The notes under the pieces are model-generated. The model was not told the DNA's origin, did not search any database, and saw only the letters and a program-made list of their open reading frames with translations. DNA of 64,000 bases from NCBI GenBank assembly GCA_020721445.1, contig DYMU01000003.1, positions 1 through 64,000 on the forward strand, written 5' to 3'. Shown piece after piece: positions 42,795-51,734 of the stretch (its first letter is position 1; each line of letters opens with the position of its first letter). Source of the DNA: Gemmobacter nectariphilus (GTDB lineage Bacteria > Pseudomonadota > Alphaproteobacteria > Rhodobacterales > Rhodobacteraceae). Both the position numbers and the translations under genes were made by a program.

Positions 42795-43124
42795 TCAGTC
42801 GAAGCCGAACTCCCACCCGTCGGGCAGAAAGTCATAGGCCACGCCGATTTCGCTGACCTTGCGCTCTTCTTCCCAGATCACCTCGGCGGTGATGCGCAGG
42901 GCGGTTTTGGTGGTGACGATCAGGGTGTCTTCGTCGCGGTCACGCTGGGTGGAAAAGCCCTTGGCCTGCAGGGCTTTTTCGCAGGCGGACCAATTCGCCT
43001 CGTCGCTTTCGGCCAGCAGGTAGAACTCGACGATCGAGGTTTGCGGCAAGGTCATGCCACCCTTTTTCATCTCGTCAAAGCTGTCGAAGGTTTCGCGCTT
43101 TTGCGCGTCGAAATCGTGGCTCAT
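42795..43124 (-). CDS. RraB-family ribonuclease E inhibitor-like protein
   Basis: MSHDFDAQKRETFDSFDEMKKGGMTLPQTSIVEFYLLAESDEANW...DFLPDGWEFGFD. Confidence 0.75.
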   Translation of the reverse strand: MSHDFDAQKRETFDSFDEMKKGGMTLPQTSIVEFYLLAESDEANWSACEKALQAKGFSTQRDRDEDTLIVTTKTALRITAEVIWEEERKVSEIGVAYDFLPDGWEFGFD

Positions 43125-43125
43125 G

Positions 43126-44466
43126 TCAATTCCTCAGCCTGCGCGCCAAAGCGTTTTGCCGCCTGATCACCTCGGCCATGTCTATCGTAACCACCGTGCC
43201 GCCTGCAACCACCCTGCGCCCGTCGACAAACAGATCGCGCACCCGGCCTGGCCCGCACAGGATCAGCGCGGCAACCGGATCCCATGACCCGGCGGCCTGC
43301 ACCCCCGACATGTCCCAGATTGCTACGTCGGCGCGCTTGCCCACCTGCAACGCGCCGCAATCGCTGCGCCCCAGAACCTGCGCGCCGCCCAGGGTGGCAA
43401 TCTCAAGCGTCTCGCGCGCCGACATGGCATCGGCCCCGCGCGCCACACGTTGCAACAGCAGCGCCTGTCGCGCCTCGCCGATCAGCGACCCTGCGTCGTT
43501 GCTGGCCGAGCCATCCACCCCCAGCCCCACGGCCACACCGGCATCGCGCAGCGCCCGCACCGGGGCGATGCCCGACCCAAGGCGGCAGTTGGAGCAGGGG
43601 CAATGCGCCACGCCGGTGCCGGTTCTGGCAAACAGATCAATCTCTTGCGCGTTCAGCTTGACACAATGCGCATGCCAGACATCGGCGCCGGTCCAACCCA
43701 GGTCTTCGGCATATTGGCCGGGGCGGCAGCCGAATTGCGACAGGCTATAGGCGATATCTTCGTCATTTTCAGCCAGATGGGTGTGCAGCATCACGCCCTT
43801 GTCGCGCGCCAGAAGGGCTGCCTCACGCATCAGATCGCGGCTGACCGAAAACGGCGAGCAGGGTGCCAGCCCGACCCGCACCATCGCGCCCTCGCGCGGG
43901 TCGTGAAACGCATCGATGACCCGGATCATATCTTCCAGGATCGCGGCTTCGGGTTCCACCAGAGCGTCGGGCGGCAAGCCACCGAGGCTTTCGCCAATGC
44001 TCATCGCGCCGCGTGTGGGGTGAAACCGCAGGCCCACTTCGGCTGCGGCGTGGATCGTATCCTCCAGCCGGGCTCCGTTGGGGTAAAGATACAGATGGTC
44101 CGAGGTCAGCGAGCACCCCGACAGCGCCAGTTCGGCCAGCCCGACCTGCGCGCTGACAAACATTTCCTCTGGCCCGAACCGCTGCCAGATCGGATACAGG
44201 GTTTTCAGCCAGCCAAACAGCAGCGCGTCCTGCCCGCCCGGCACCGCCCGCGTCAGGGTCTGGTAGAGGTGGTGGTGCGTGTTCACCAGACCCGGCGTCA
44301 CCACGCAGCCCTGCGCCAACACCACCTGCGCCCCCGGTGCCTGCAAGTCCTGCCCGATGGCCGCAATCACCCCGCCGCGGATCAGCACATCTGCCCCGGC
44401 CAATTCGTCACGGGCGGGGTTCATGGTGACCACCACATCAGCCTTGCGGATCAGGATTTCGGTCAT
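43126..44466 (-). CDS. Amidohydrolase, 8-oxoguanine deaminase-like
   Basis: VVTPGLVNTHHHLYQTLTRAVPGGQDALLFGWLKTLYPIW; GLGVDGSASND. Confidence 0.85.
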   Translation of the reverse strand: MTEILIRKADVVVTMNPARDELAGADVLIRGGVIAAIGQDLQAPGAQVVLAQGCVVTPGLVNTHHHLYQTLTRAVPGGQDALLFGWLKTLYPIWQRFGPEEMFVSAQVGLAELALSGCSLTSDHLYLYPNGARLEDTIHAAAEVGLRFHPTRGAMSIGESLGGLPPDALVEPEAAILEDMIRVIDAFHDPREGAMVRVGLAPCSPFSVSRDLMREAALLARDKGVMLHTHLAENDEDIAYSLSQFGCRPGQYAEDLGWTGADVWHAHCVKLNAQEIDLFARTGTGVAHCPCSNCRLGSGIAPVRALRDAGVAVGLGVDGSASNDAGSLIGEARQALLLQRVARGADAMSARETLEIATLGGAQVLGRSDCGALQVGKRADVAIWDMSGVQAAGSWDPVAALILCGPGRVRDLFVDGRRVVAGGTVVTIDMAEVIRRQNALARRLRN

Positions 44467-44493
44467 GGTGTCGCCGCCCCCCGTTTTGGCCCC

Positions 44494-45294
44494 TCAGGCA
44501 TTCAGCAGCGCCAAGGCCTCGGCGTGGATCGCCCGGTTGGCCGCCGCCAGCACCTGCCCGCCATTGTGGCACGGGCCACCTTGCCAGTTGGTCACCACGC
44601 CACCTGCGGCCTCGATCACCGCAATCGGGGCCTGCACGTCATAGGGTTGCAGGCCCGCCTCGATCACCAGATCAATTTGCCCTGCCGCCACAAGGGCATA
44701 GCCGTAACAATCCATGCCATAGCGCACCAGTTTCACCCGATCGGCCACCCGGCGAAAGGCGGTGTGTTCCCGGGCGGTGCCGATCTCGGGAAAGGTTGAC
44801 AGCATGATCGCATCAGACAGGGGGCGGGCTGCGCGGCAGGCAAGGGCAGCCTCGCCCGATGGCCCCACCACCCGGGCGCGGCCAAAGCCACCTTCAAATC
44901 GCTCACGAATGTAGGGCTGGTCAATCAGGCCATAGATCGGGCCATGGGCGTCTGCGACCGAGATCAGCACCCCCCATGTCGGTGTGCCTGACAGATAGCC
45001 ACGCGTGCCGTCGATCGGGTCCAGCACCCAGGTCAGGCCCGACGAGCCGGCAACCGCACCGTATTCTTCGCCCAGAATGCCGTCATCAGGGCGACGGAGG
45101 GCGAGGGCCGCGCGCATCCGGTCTTCGGCCAGACGGTCAGCCACGGTGACCGGGTCAAACCGCCCGGTCTCTTTGCTGTCTGCCGTCAGGCCTGCCTTGC
45201 GAAAATGCAACAAGGTTGCCGTGCGGGCAATATCGGCAAGCGCATGCGCGGTCTCGACCAGATCACGGGTCAGTGCAGAGGTGCGTTCGGCCAT
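44494..45294 (-). CDS. hisN: Inositol monophosphatase family, histidinol-phosphatase-like
   Basis: GILGEEYGAVAGSSGLTWVLDPIDGTRGYLSGTPTWGVLI. Confidence 0.85.
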   Translation of the reverse strand: MAERTSALTRDLVETAHALADIARTATLLHFRKAGLTADSKETGRFDPVTVADRLAEDRMRAALALRRPDDGILGEEYGAVAGSSGLTWVLDPIDGTRGYLSGTPTWGVLISVADAHGPIYGLIDQPYIRERFEGGFGRARVVGPSGEAALACRAARPLSDAIMLSTFPEIGTAREHTAFRRVADRVKLVRYGMDCYGYALVAAGQIDLVIEAGLQPYDVQAPIAVIEAAGGVVTNWQGGPCHNGGQVLAAANRAIHAEALALLNA

Positions 45295-45393
45295 GAAGTA
45301 TCCACCCCAAAAGGGGGGCAGCAGGCCCCCTGCAAAGGGCGCGCGTCACGCCCCATGCTCAGGTCAAATCGCTTGGCCGTGCTTTGTCAAGGA

Positions 45394-45759
45394 TCAGGCG
45401 GCGTCGCTCAGGACGCGGGCCAGATCAAACAGGCGGCGGCGTTGGGCTTCGGGGATGGCATAGTAGGACCGCACCAGTTCCAGTGCTTCTTTGTCAGCCA
45501 TGAAATCGCTGGCGGGGGCAGTGGTGCCAGAGGCGGTTTCGGACGAAAGGCCTTCGAAAAAGAACGAGATTTGCACGCCCAGCGTTTCGGCGATGTCCCA
45601 CAGACGCGACGCGCTGACGCGGTTCATGCCGGTTTCATATTTCTGGATCTGCTGGAATTTGATCCCGACCTTGTCTGCAAGTTGTTGCTGGGTCATGCCC
45701 ACCATCCAACGACGATGCCGAATTCGCTTGCCCACATGGGCGTCAACTGGGTGTTTCAT
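45394..45759 (-). CDS. XRE family HTH transcriptional regulator
   Basis: VGKRIRHRRWMVGMTQQQLADKVGIKFQQIQKYETGMNRVSASRLWDIAETL. Confidence 0.92.
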   Translation of the reverse strand: MKHPVDAHVGKRIRHRRWMVGMTQQQLADKVGIKFQQIQKYETGMNRVSASRLWDIAETLGVQISFFFEGLSSETASGTTAPASDFMADKEALELVRSYYAIPEAQRRRLFDLARVLSDAA

Positions 45760-46083
45760 ATTTATCTCCGAACCTGCATGTCCCTAATCTGTCACAAGCA
45801 ACGCGCATGCCAAAGCCATAATTGTGCGGTATTCGCGATTAATCCTGGCTGGTCTTGCCGCTATGTATCCTTTTGGGTGGGTTGAATTACATGGCCCAAC
45901 CGGATTCTTGCCATGAACCCAAGGGAGAAGCTGTTAACCAATGACTCCCGTAGAGCGTGTTTTTTATAATGCATTGCGTTTTGCAAACATTTTCTGATTT
46001 TTCGCGTTTTGCGATTATCAGCCTTGTGGCGCTTCGGCCTCATGCGTCCTATCGTGCACCGATCTCGTCAACAGAGTCTTAAC

Positions 46084-47046
46084 ATGCGCAAATGGACATT
46101 CACGGCCTTCAACGAGGCCGCCACGATGCTGCCCTGCCCCATTCCCGATCCGCAACCGGGTGAGGCGCTGGTGCGCATTCATGCCTGTGCGTTGAACTTT
46201 GCCGATCTGCTGATGGCCGAAGGCCGCTATCAGGCAACCCCGCCGCTGCCCTTTACCCCTGGACTGGAACTGGCGGGCGAGGTGGTCTCCCTTGGCCCCG
46301 ACACCGATGGCCCGGCCCCCGGCATGCGGGTGGCCTGCTACGCCGGCCATGGCGGACTGGCGGATTTCGGCTGCTTTCCGGTGGCGGCTCTGGTGCCCTT
46401 GCCTGACAGCATGCCCTATGACCATGCCAGTGCCTTTCTGATCGCCTATGGCACGTCACACCTTGCGCTGACGCACAAGGCCCGCCTGCAACCGGGCGAG
46501 ACGCTGTTTGTCAGCGGGGCCGCAGGGGGCGTGGGCCTGACGGCGGTGGAACTGGGCAAGCGCATGGGGGCAAAGGTCATCGCCTCGGCGCGCGGGGCCG
46601 ACAAGCTTGCGGTGGCGCAGGCGGCCGGGGCCGACCATCTGATCGACAGCGACAGCCCCGATCTGAAAGACCAGCTTCGGGCATTGGGCGGCGTCGATGT
46701 GGTCTATGATGCGGTGGGTGGCCCGGCGTTTGACGCCGCCCTGCGCGCCACCCGCCCAGATGGCCGGGTTCTTTGCATCGGCTTTGCCAGCGGCGAGGTG
46801 CCGAAGGTTGCGGCCAATATCCTGCTGGTCAAGAATATCTCCGTCATCGGCTTCTGGTGGGGGGGCTATGCCAATTTTGCGCCGCACCTGATGGCCGACA
46901 GCCTTGCCACCCTGATGGGCTGGTACAGTCAGGGCGGACTGCGCCCCCACATCTCGCATCACCTGCCGTTTGAGGCCTTTCCCGAGGGGTTGGACCTGCT
47001 GCGCACCCGCAAGGCCACCGGCAAAGTGGTGATCACGCTGGCTTGA
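46084..47046 (+). CDS. NADPH:quinone oxidoreductase family (zinc-independent MDR)
   Basis: ALNFADLLMAEGRYQATPPLPFTPGLELAGEVVSLG; FVSGAAGGVGLTAVELGKRMGAKVIA. Confidence 0.92.
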   Translation: MRKWTFTAFNEAATMLPCPIPDPQPGEALVRIHACALNFADLLMAEGRYQATPPLPFTPGLELAGEVVSLGPDTDGPAPGMRVACYAGHGGLADFGCFPVAALVPLPDSMPYDHASAFLIAYGTSHLALTHKARLQPGETLFVSGAAGGVGLTAVELGKRMGAKVIASARGADKLAVAQAAGADHLIDSDSPDLKDQLRALGGVDVVYDAVGGPAFDAALRATRPDGRVLCIGFASGEVPKVAANILLVKNISVIGFWWGGYANFAPHLMADSLATLMGWYSQGGLRPHISHHLPFEAFPEGLDLLRTRKATGKVVITLA

Positions 47047-47941
47047 CGGCCGCGTTGTGCGCCGCATAGGCCCGGCGGATCATCGCTGCCAGTTCCAGCA
47101 CCGCCGGGCTGTGGACCGGATCGGCGACATAAAGATTGACCAGCATCCGCTTCAGTTCGGGCAGGGCCCCGCCATGGTTGATCTTTTCGACATAGGGCGG
47201 CTCTGATCCGGCCAGCACGGTATGCACCGCCAGATCGGCGCTGACACTGGCCTCGATCGTGCGGGTGCTGTCGCTTTCGACGGCCATCTGCCAGGGGATG
47301 CCGGCCTGATCCAGCGCCGTCTGCACCCCTTGGCGGAAAATGCAGTTGTGTTCATACGCCAGCTTCAGCGGCCGCCCCTTCCAGGCCACCCCGCCCGGTG
47401 CCCCGACCCAGACCAGCGGCAATTCGGCCAGCGTCACGCCTGCGGGGTCAACCCCGTCTTCGGTGGTCAGGATGATGTCACATTCGCCGCGGCCGAACTG
47501 GGCTTTCAGCACGCGGGTAAAGGACGAGATCAGCGACACCTTCATCCGGGGAAAGGCGCGGGCAAAATGCTGCAACACCTGTGGAATCACCGGATACACA
47601 ATGTCATGCGGTACCCCCAGCACCACCTCGCCCTCATGCGGGTCGCGGGTCAGGCGGTCCATCACCTCGTCGTTCAGCGCCAGCATCTTGCGGGCATAGC
47701 CCAAAAGCTGCTCGCCCGCAGCCGTCAGGGCGACCTTGCGGCCCGAACGGTCCAGCAGCGCAACGTCCAGCATCTCTTCCAGCCGTTTGATCTGCATCGA
47801 AACGGCAGATTGCGTCAGGTTCAAGAACCCCGAGGCGCGGGTCACGCCCCCGGCATCAGACACCGCCACGAAAGACCGCAGGGCGGTCAGGTCCAGATTG
47901 CGCGCCACATCACAAATCCTGATATGAGAGTTCAAAAGCAT
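47033..47941 (-). CDS. LysR family transcriptional regulator
   Basis: LDLTALRSFVAVSDAGGVTRASGFLNLTQSAVSMQIKRLEEMLDVALLDRSGRKVALTAAGEQLL. Confidence 0.92.
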   Translation of the reverse strand: MLLNSHIRICDVARNLDLTALRSFVAVSDAGGVTRASGFLNLTQSAVSMQIKRLEEMLDVALLDRSGRKVALTAAGEQLLGYARKMLALNDEVMDRLTRDPHEGEVVLGVPHDIVYPVIPQVLQHFARAFPRMKVSLISSFTRVLKAQFGRGECDIILTTEDGVDPAGVTLAELPLVWVGAPGGVAWKGRPLKLAYEHNCIFRQGVQTALDQAGIPWQMAVESDSTRTIEASVSADLAVHTVLAGSEPPYVEKINHGGALPELKRMLVNLYVADPVHSPAVLELAAMIRRAYAAHNAAVKPA

Positions 47942-48041
47942 TTTCTTTTGTAATGAAGCTGATTCGGGTAAACAGAGCAAGTGATTTGAAGGCGCGACCG
48001 CGCCTCGTCATGCGTGACACTGACACCCGAAAGGAAAGACC

Positions 48042-48284
48042 ATGTTTGCCTCGCTCCACACCGCCACGATCGCCACAGGGCGCGTGCAGGCGGCTGGCAG
48101 CGCCCCGCGCCTGTTGTCGCTTGTGCGTGCCGCCTTGGCCGCACATAGCCAACGCCAGTCTCTGGTCCGTCTGGATGACCGCACCCTTGCCGACATCGGC
48201 ATCAACCGGGCCGATGCGCTGGCCGAAGCCGCCCGTCCGCTGTGGGATGTGCCGGCCCCTTGGGTTCAGCGCAACCTGCTGTAA
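48042..48284 (+). CDS. DUF1127 domain-containing small protein
   Basis: SLVRLDDRTLADIGINRADALAEAARPLWD. Confidence 0.85.
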   Translation: MFASLHTATIATGRVQAAGSAPRLLSLVRAALAAHSQRQSLVRLDDRTLADIGINRADALAEAARPLWDVPAPWVQRNLL

Positions 48285-48414
48285 GCCCACGTCGGATTAC
48301 TGACCTGCCTCTGGTCGGAAATCCTTGAAATCTGATGATGCCACCCCGATATTACTCTTACAGTCCGCGCGGTTTGCTCTGCGCGGGCAATGGTTTCAAC
48401 TTCGGAGGCTTCAC

Positions 48415-49137
48415 ATGGCTGACTACACAACGATCCGTACGGCCGGCGCAGGCGCCCGGGCTGCCCAGATCGACGAGGGCCTTCGCGCCCATATGAACAA
48501 GGTTTACGGGCTGATGTCCGTGGGCATGCTGCTGACCGGCGGCGTTGCGTGGGCTGTCGGCACGAATGACGCCATGGTTCAGGCGATCTTCGGCACGCCG
48601 CTGAAATGGGTGGTGATGTTTGCACCGCTGCTGATGGTGTTTGCCTTCAGCGCGCTGATCAACCGGATGTCGGTTGCTGCTGCGCAACTGTTCTTCTACG
48701 TCTATGCGGCGGCCATGGGTCTGTCGATCAGCTTCATCTTTGCGGCCTACACCGGTGTGTCGATTGCCCAGACGTTCTTTGTCACGGCCATCGCCTTCGC
48801 CAGCCTGTCGCTGTATGGCTACACCACGAAGAAAGACCTGTCGGGCATGGGCACCTTCCTGCTGATGGGCCTGATCGGGTTGATCGTGGCGTCGATCGTC
48901 AACATCTTCCTGGCCTCGTCTGCACTGGCCTTCGCGGTTTCGGTGATTGGTGTGCTGATCTTCGCTGGGCTGACGGCCTATGACACGCAAAGCATCAAGA
49001 CCGAATATGTCGAGCATGCGATGTCGATGGACCAGGACTGGCTGGGCAAGTCGGCCATCATGGGGGCCCTGCGCCTCTACCTCGACTTCATCAACATGTT
49101 CATGTTCCTGCTGTCGTTCCTTGGCAACCGCGAATAA
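48415..49137 (+). CDS. Bax inhibitor-1/YccA family membrane protein
   Basis: HMNKVYGLMSVGMLLTGGVAWAVG; YDTQSIKTEYVEHAMSMDQDWLGKSAIMGALRLYLDFINMFMFLLSFLGNRE. Confidence 0.93.
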   Translation: MADYTTIRTAGAGARAAQIDEGLRAHMNKVYGLMSVGMLLTGGVAWAVGTNDAMVQAIFGTPLKWVVMFAPLLMVFAFSALINRMSVAAAQLFFYVYAAAMGLSISFIFAAYTGVSIAQTFFVTAIAFASLSLYGYTTKKDLSGMGTFLLMGLIGLIVASIVNIFLASSALAFAVSVIGVLIFAGLTAYDTQSIKTEYVEHAMSMDQDWLGKSAIMGALRLYLDFINMFMFLLSFLGNRE

Positions 49138-49160
49138 TCGCACGATCCCTGCACCATATC

Positions 49161-49184
49161 GGGCCGCCTTCGGGCGGCCCTTTT
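49161..49184 (+). terminator. Intrinsic terminator after the BI-1 gene
   Basis: gggccgcc-ttcg-ggcggccc followed by tttt. Confidence 0.9.
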
Positions 49185-49328
49185 CATTTTGCGGCGCCGC
49201 TGATCGCCACCCGCAACCTGGAAACCCGGCGTCACACCGATGCGCAGAGCCAGTCAGCAGACCAGCCTTGCAGTGCGGGGAACCCGCCACAGCGGCGTCA
49301 ACCAACCTGATGCGCCCAAAATGAGAAA

Positions 49329-49346
49329 GGCCGCCCAGAGGCGGCC
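49329..49346 (-). terminator. Intrinsic terminator for rpmG
   Basis: Minus strand ggccgcc-tctg-ggcggcc followed by tttct. Confidence 0.8.
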
Positions 49347-49369
49347 ATTCATCGAAATCACGCAAGACC

Positions 49370-49537
49370 TTACTTGATCTTGCCTTCCTTGTATTCAACA
49401 TGCTCGCGCTTGACGGGGTCGTATTTGCGAACGGTCATCTTCTCGGTCATGGTGCGGGCATTCTTCTTGGTCACGTAGAAGTGCCCGGTGCCAGCCGTCG
49501 AGTTCAGACGGATCTTGATCGTCGCCGGTTTGGCCAT
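49370..49537 (-). CDS. rpmG: 50S ribosomal protein L33, 55 aa
   Basis: Hand translation [55 protein letters not shown]; absent from ORF track. Confidence 0.97.
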   Translation of the reverse strand: MAKPATIKIRLNSTAGTGHFYVTKKNARTMTEKMTVRKYDPVKREHVEYKEGKIK

Positions 49538-49698
49538 GTTAATCTCTCCTGCATCGGGGAAACACCGTTGCCCCGCGAAATCCTTGAAGCCTGCCTTTTA
49601 CGGATGGCACCGGCAGAGTCAACGCGAAAACGCGCACGGGCGGCAGGAAAGTGCCGCGACGCCATCAACCTCACCAGCCAATAGGACTGGTGTTGCCG

Positions 49699-49751
49699 TT
49701 TCCTCTTGGCTCAAATACCCCGGGGGGGCCGAAGGCGGGGGCAGAGCCCCC
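49699..49751 (-). terminator. Dispersed terminator-like element downstream of the TerB/DUF533 gene
   Basis: Minus strand gggggc-tct-gccccc hairpin, then cggggtatttgagccaagaggaaa. Confidence 0.6.
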
Positions 49752-49788
49752 ACCCACGGCCGACCAAGCCCAAAGGCCCTGACCAGAC

Positions 49789-50499
49789 TCAGGCCATCGG
49801 TTTGCCCATCTGGGCATGCAACTGCGCCACGGTTTCGGCGTCCAGATGCAGTGCGGCGGCCAGATTGCGCAAATACACATGCTCGGCTTCGGTATCGACC
49901 TGCAGCACCATCAGCGAGGTGCTGTAGACCTGCGCGCGGGCGGTGTCGGCCACACCCTGCGCCAGGGCGACCGGGTCCAGCGGCGCATCAAACTCGGCCT
50001 CGACAAAGGCGATCTCTTCGTCCGAGGCATCGCTCAGATGCGACAGGATCACCTCACGCTCGGCGGCGTCGATCTGGCCGTCGGCCTTGGCGGCCTGGAT
50101 CATTGCGCGGATCATCAGGCGGGCGTTTTCTTCGGCCATGGCACCGGCGGGGGTGGCCCCGGTCAGCGCCTCCATCAGGCCGCCCATGTTCTTGGCGCCC
50201 GCTGCCGCGGCGCCGGTCATCGCGGTCATCAGGCTGCCCAGCCCGGCCTCGGCCTGCCCGGTTGCTGCCACTGCGCTGGTGCCGAACTTTTCCAGCATGC
50301 CACGCACGGCCTCACGCCCGTTCGGCACGCCCATCTTCTCGGCCATGGCGCCCATCTGGTCGCCCATGCCGCCCGGCTGGCCGGCCTTGGACAGCGCGTC
50401 CTTGACGCCGTCCATGCCGCCCATGGTGCGGAACTTTTCGACGCCCTTGGCGGCCGCAAACCCGACGGCCAAAGTGGCAAGTGTCTTGACGAAACTCAT
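49789..50499 (-). CDS. DUF533/TerB-like tellurite-resistance family protein
   Basis: MSFVKTLATLAVGFAAAKGVEKF...NARLMIRAMIQAAKADGQIDAAEREVILSHL. Confidence 0.85.
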   Translation of the reverse strand: MSFVKTLATLAVGFAAAKGVEKFRTMGGMDGVKDALSKAGQPGGMGDQMGAMAEKMGVPNGREAVRGMLEKFGTSAVAATGQAEAGLGSLMTAMTGAAAAGAKNMGGLMEALTGATPAGAMAEENARLMIRAMIQAAKADGQIDAAEREVILSHLSDASDEEIAFVEAEFDAPLDPVALAQGVADTARAQVYSTSLMVLQVDTEAEHVYLRNLAAALHLDAETVAQLHAQMGKPMA

Positions 50500-50587
50500 A
50501 GCTGCAAACTCCCTACCCAACGATGGTCCCGTAACGATACCGCAGGTTTGTGACAGTTCAAAACACTGCTTCATCGGACAGAAAAGG

Positions 50588-51000
50588 TGCGCGGATGGCC
50601 TGTAAGCCGGATTCTGTCCAAGGCTTGCGCCTCTGGATGACCATTCCTCTGCCGCACCTGTTGCCAGGGCGGTCAAGCTGCCAACCCGGGCCTTTGGGCT
50701 GAAGCGTCCCTGTGGCGGTATCCTTTCGGACCGGTCCCACGCAAGGCCCCTATTCGGCATTGCTCCGGGTGGGGCTTGCCGTGCCGTCCCGGTTGCCCGG
50801 TCCGCGGTGGGCTTTTACCCCACCGTTTCACCTGTTCCCTGCCAAGCCGAAGGCGAACCTTCTCAAACAACAGGGAAGTCTGTTCTCTGTGGCGCTTTCC
50901 CTGAGGTTACCCTCGCCGGGGGTTACCCGGCACCCTTGCTTCATGGAGTCCGGACTTTCCTCGGACGTTGCCGCCCGCGGTCATCCAGCCATCCGCGCGA
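50588..51000 (-). ncRNA. rnpB: RNase P RNA (class A)
   Basis: Minus strand contains gaggaaagtccggactcc near the 5' end and acagaatccggcttacaggc near the 3' end; terminal gcgcggatggc / gccatccgcgc pair as P1; ends approximate. Confidence 0.95.
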
Positions 51001-51008
51001 GGGGCCGT

Positions 51009-51734
51009 TTACGCCTGTGCCGGGCTTGCGTCAACGCCAAAGCGCGCGGCAAGGTCGGCGGCCATGGCCGCGTCAACCGCATCCAGCGGCCCCTTGGCCC
51101 AAGGACGAAAGCGCAGGCGAAAGGCCTGCAACACCACCGACTGATCAACGTCGGGATAGCCAAAGCGGCGGGCATCGCGATCAAAATCCGCGATCCGCCC
51201 CCCGGTCAGGCGTTCTGGCCAGACCGACAGGCCTTGCCGCGCCAGACGCCGCCAGTCAAACCTTGGCCCCGGGTCGCCCTTGCGCGCAGGCGCCATGTCG
51301 GAATGGCCGATCACCCGATGCGGCGGGATTGTCCAGCGCGCCATCACCGCGCGCAACACGTCTTCCAGCGCCGCCATCTGCGGGTCACAGAACGGCTCGG
51401 TACCCCGGTTGTCCAACTCGATCCCGATGGAATGTGAGTTGACGTCGGTGATCCCCGCCCATTCCCCCGCGCCGGCATGCCAGGCCCGCATCGGCTCGGG
51501 CACCAGCGCCTCGGCCTTGCCATGGCGCGAAATCAGCCAATGCGCCGACACCTCAGCCGTGGGGTCACACAGCCGATCGCGGGCCGCGTCGCAGCTTTCC
51601 ATCGCGGTATAGTGAATCACGATCAGCGTCGGGCGCACGCCGCCGCGCCTTTCCCCGTAGTTTGGCGAGGGCGGTCGATCGCCGAACGTCGGCGACGGTG
51701 GCCGATCGCCGAACGTCGGCGACGGCTGGCTCAC
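51009..51734 (-). CDS. N-acetylmuramoyl-L-alanine amidase (AmpD/AmiD-like)
   Basis: LIVIHYTAMESCDAARDRLCDPTAEVSAHWLISRHG; NSHSIGIELDNRG; RVIGHSDMAPARKGDPGPRFDW; GTG start overlapping upstream TGA. Confidence 0.9.
   Translation of the reverse strand: MSQPSPTFGDRPPSPTFGDRPPSPNYGERRGGVRPTLIVIHYTAMESCDAARDRLCDPTAEVSAHWLISRHGKAEALVPEPMRAWHAGAGEWAGITDVNSHSIGIELDNRGTEPFCDPQMAALEDVLRAVMARWTIPPHRVIGHSDMAPARKGDPGPRFDWRRLARQGLSVWPERLTGGRIADFDRDARRFGYPDVDQSVVLQAFRLRFRPWAKGPLDAVDAAMAADLAARFGVDASPAQA
51670..51723. repeat. Two 27-bp in-frame direct repeats, each containing a 17-nt palindrome tcgccga-acg-tcggcga
   Basis: 51670-51696 and 51697-51723; translated as SPTFGDRPP repeats. Confidence 0.9.

Noticed and set aside
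49789-50499. TerB/DUF533 gene as part of a ter/tellurite defence cluster
   Set aside because: Neighbours are rnpB and rpmG; no ter genes adjacent, so only noted as a dispersed family member.
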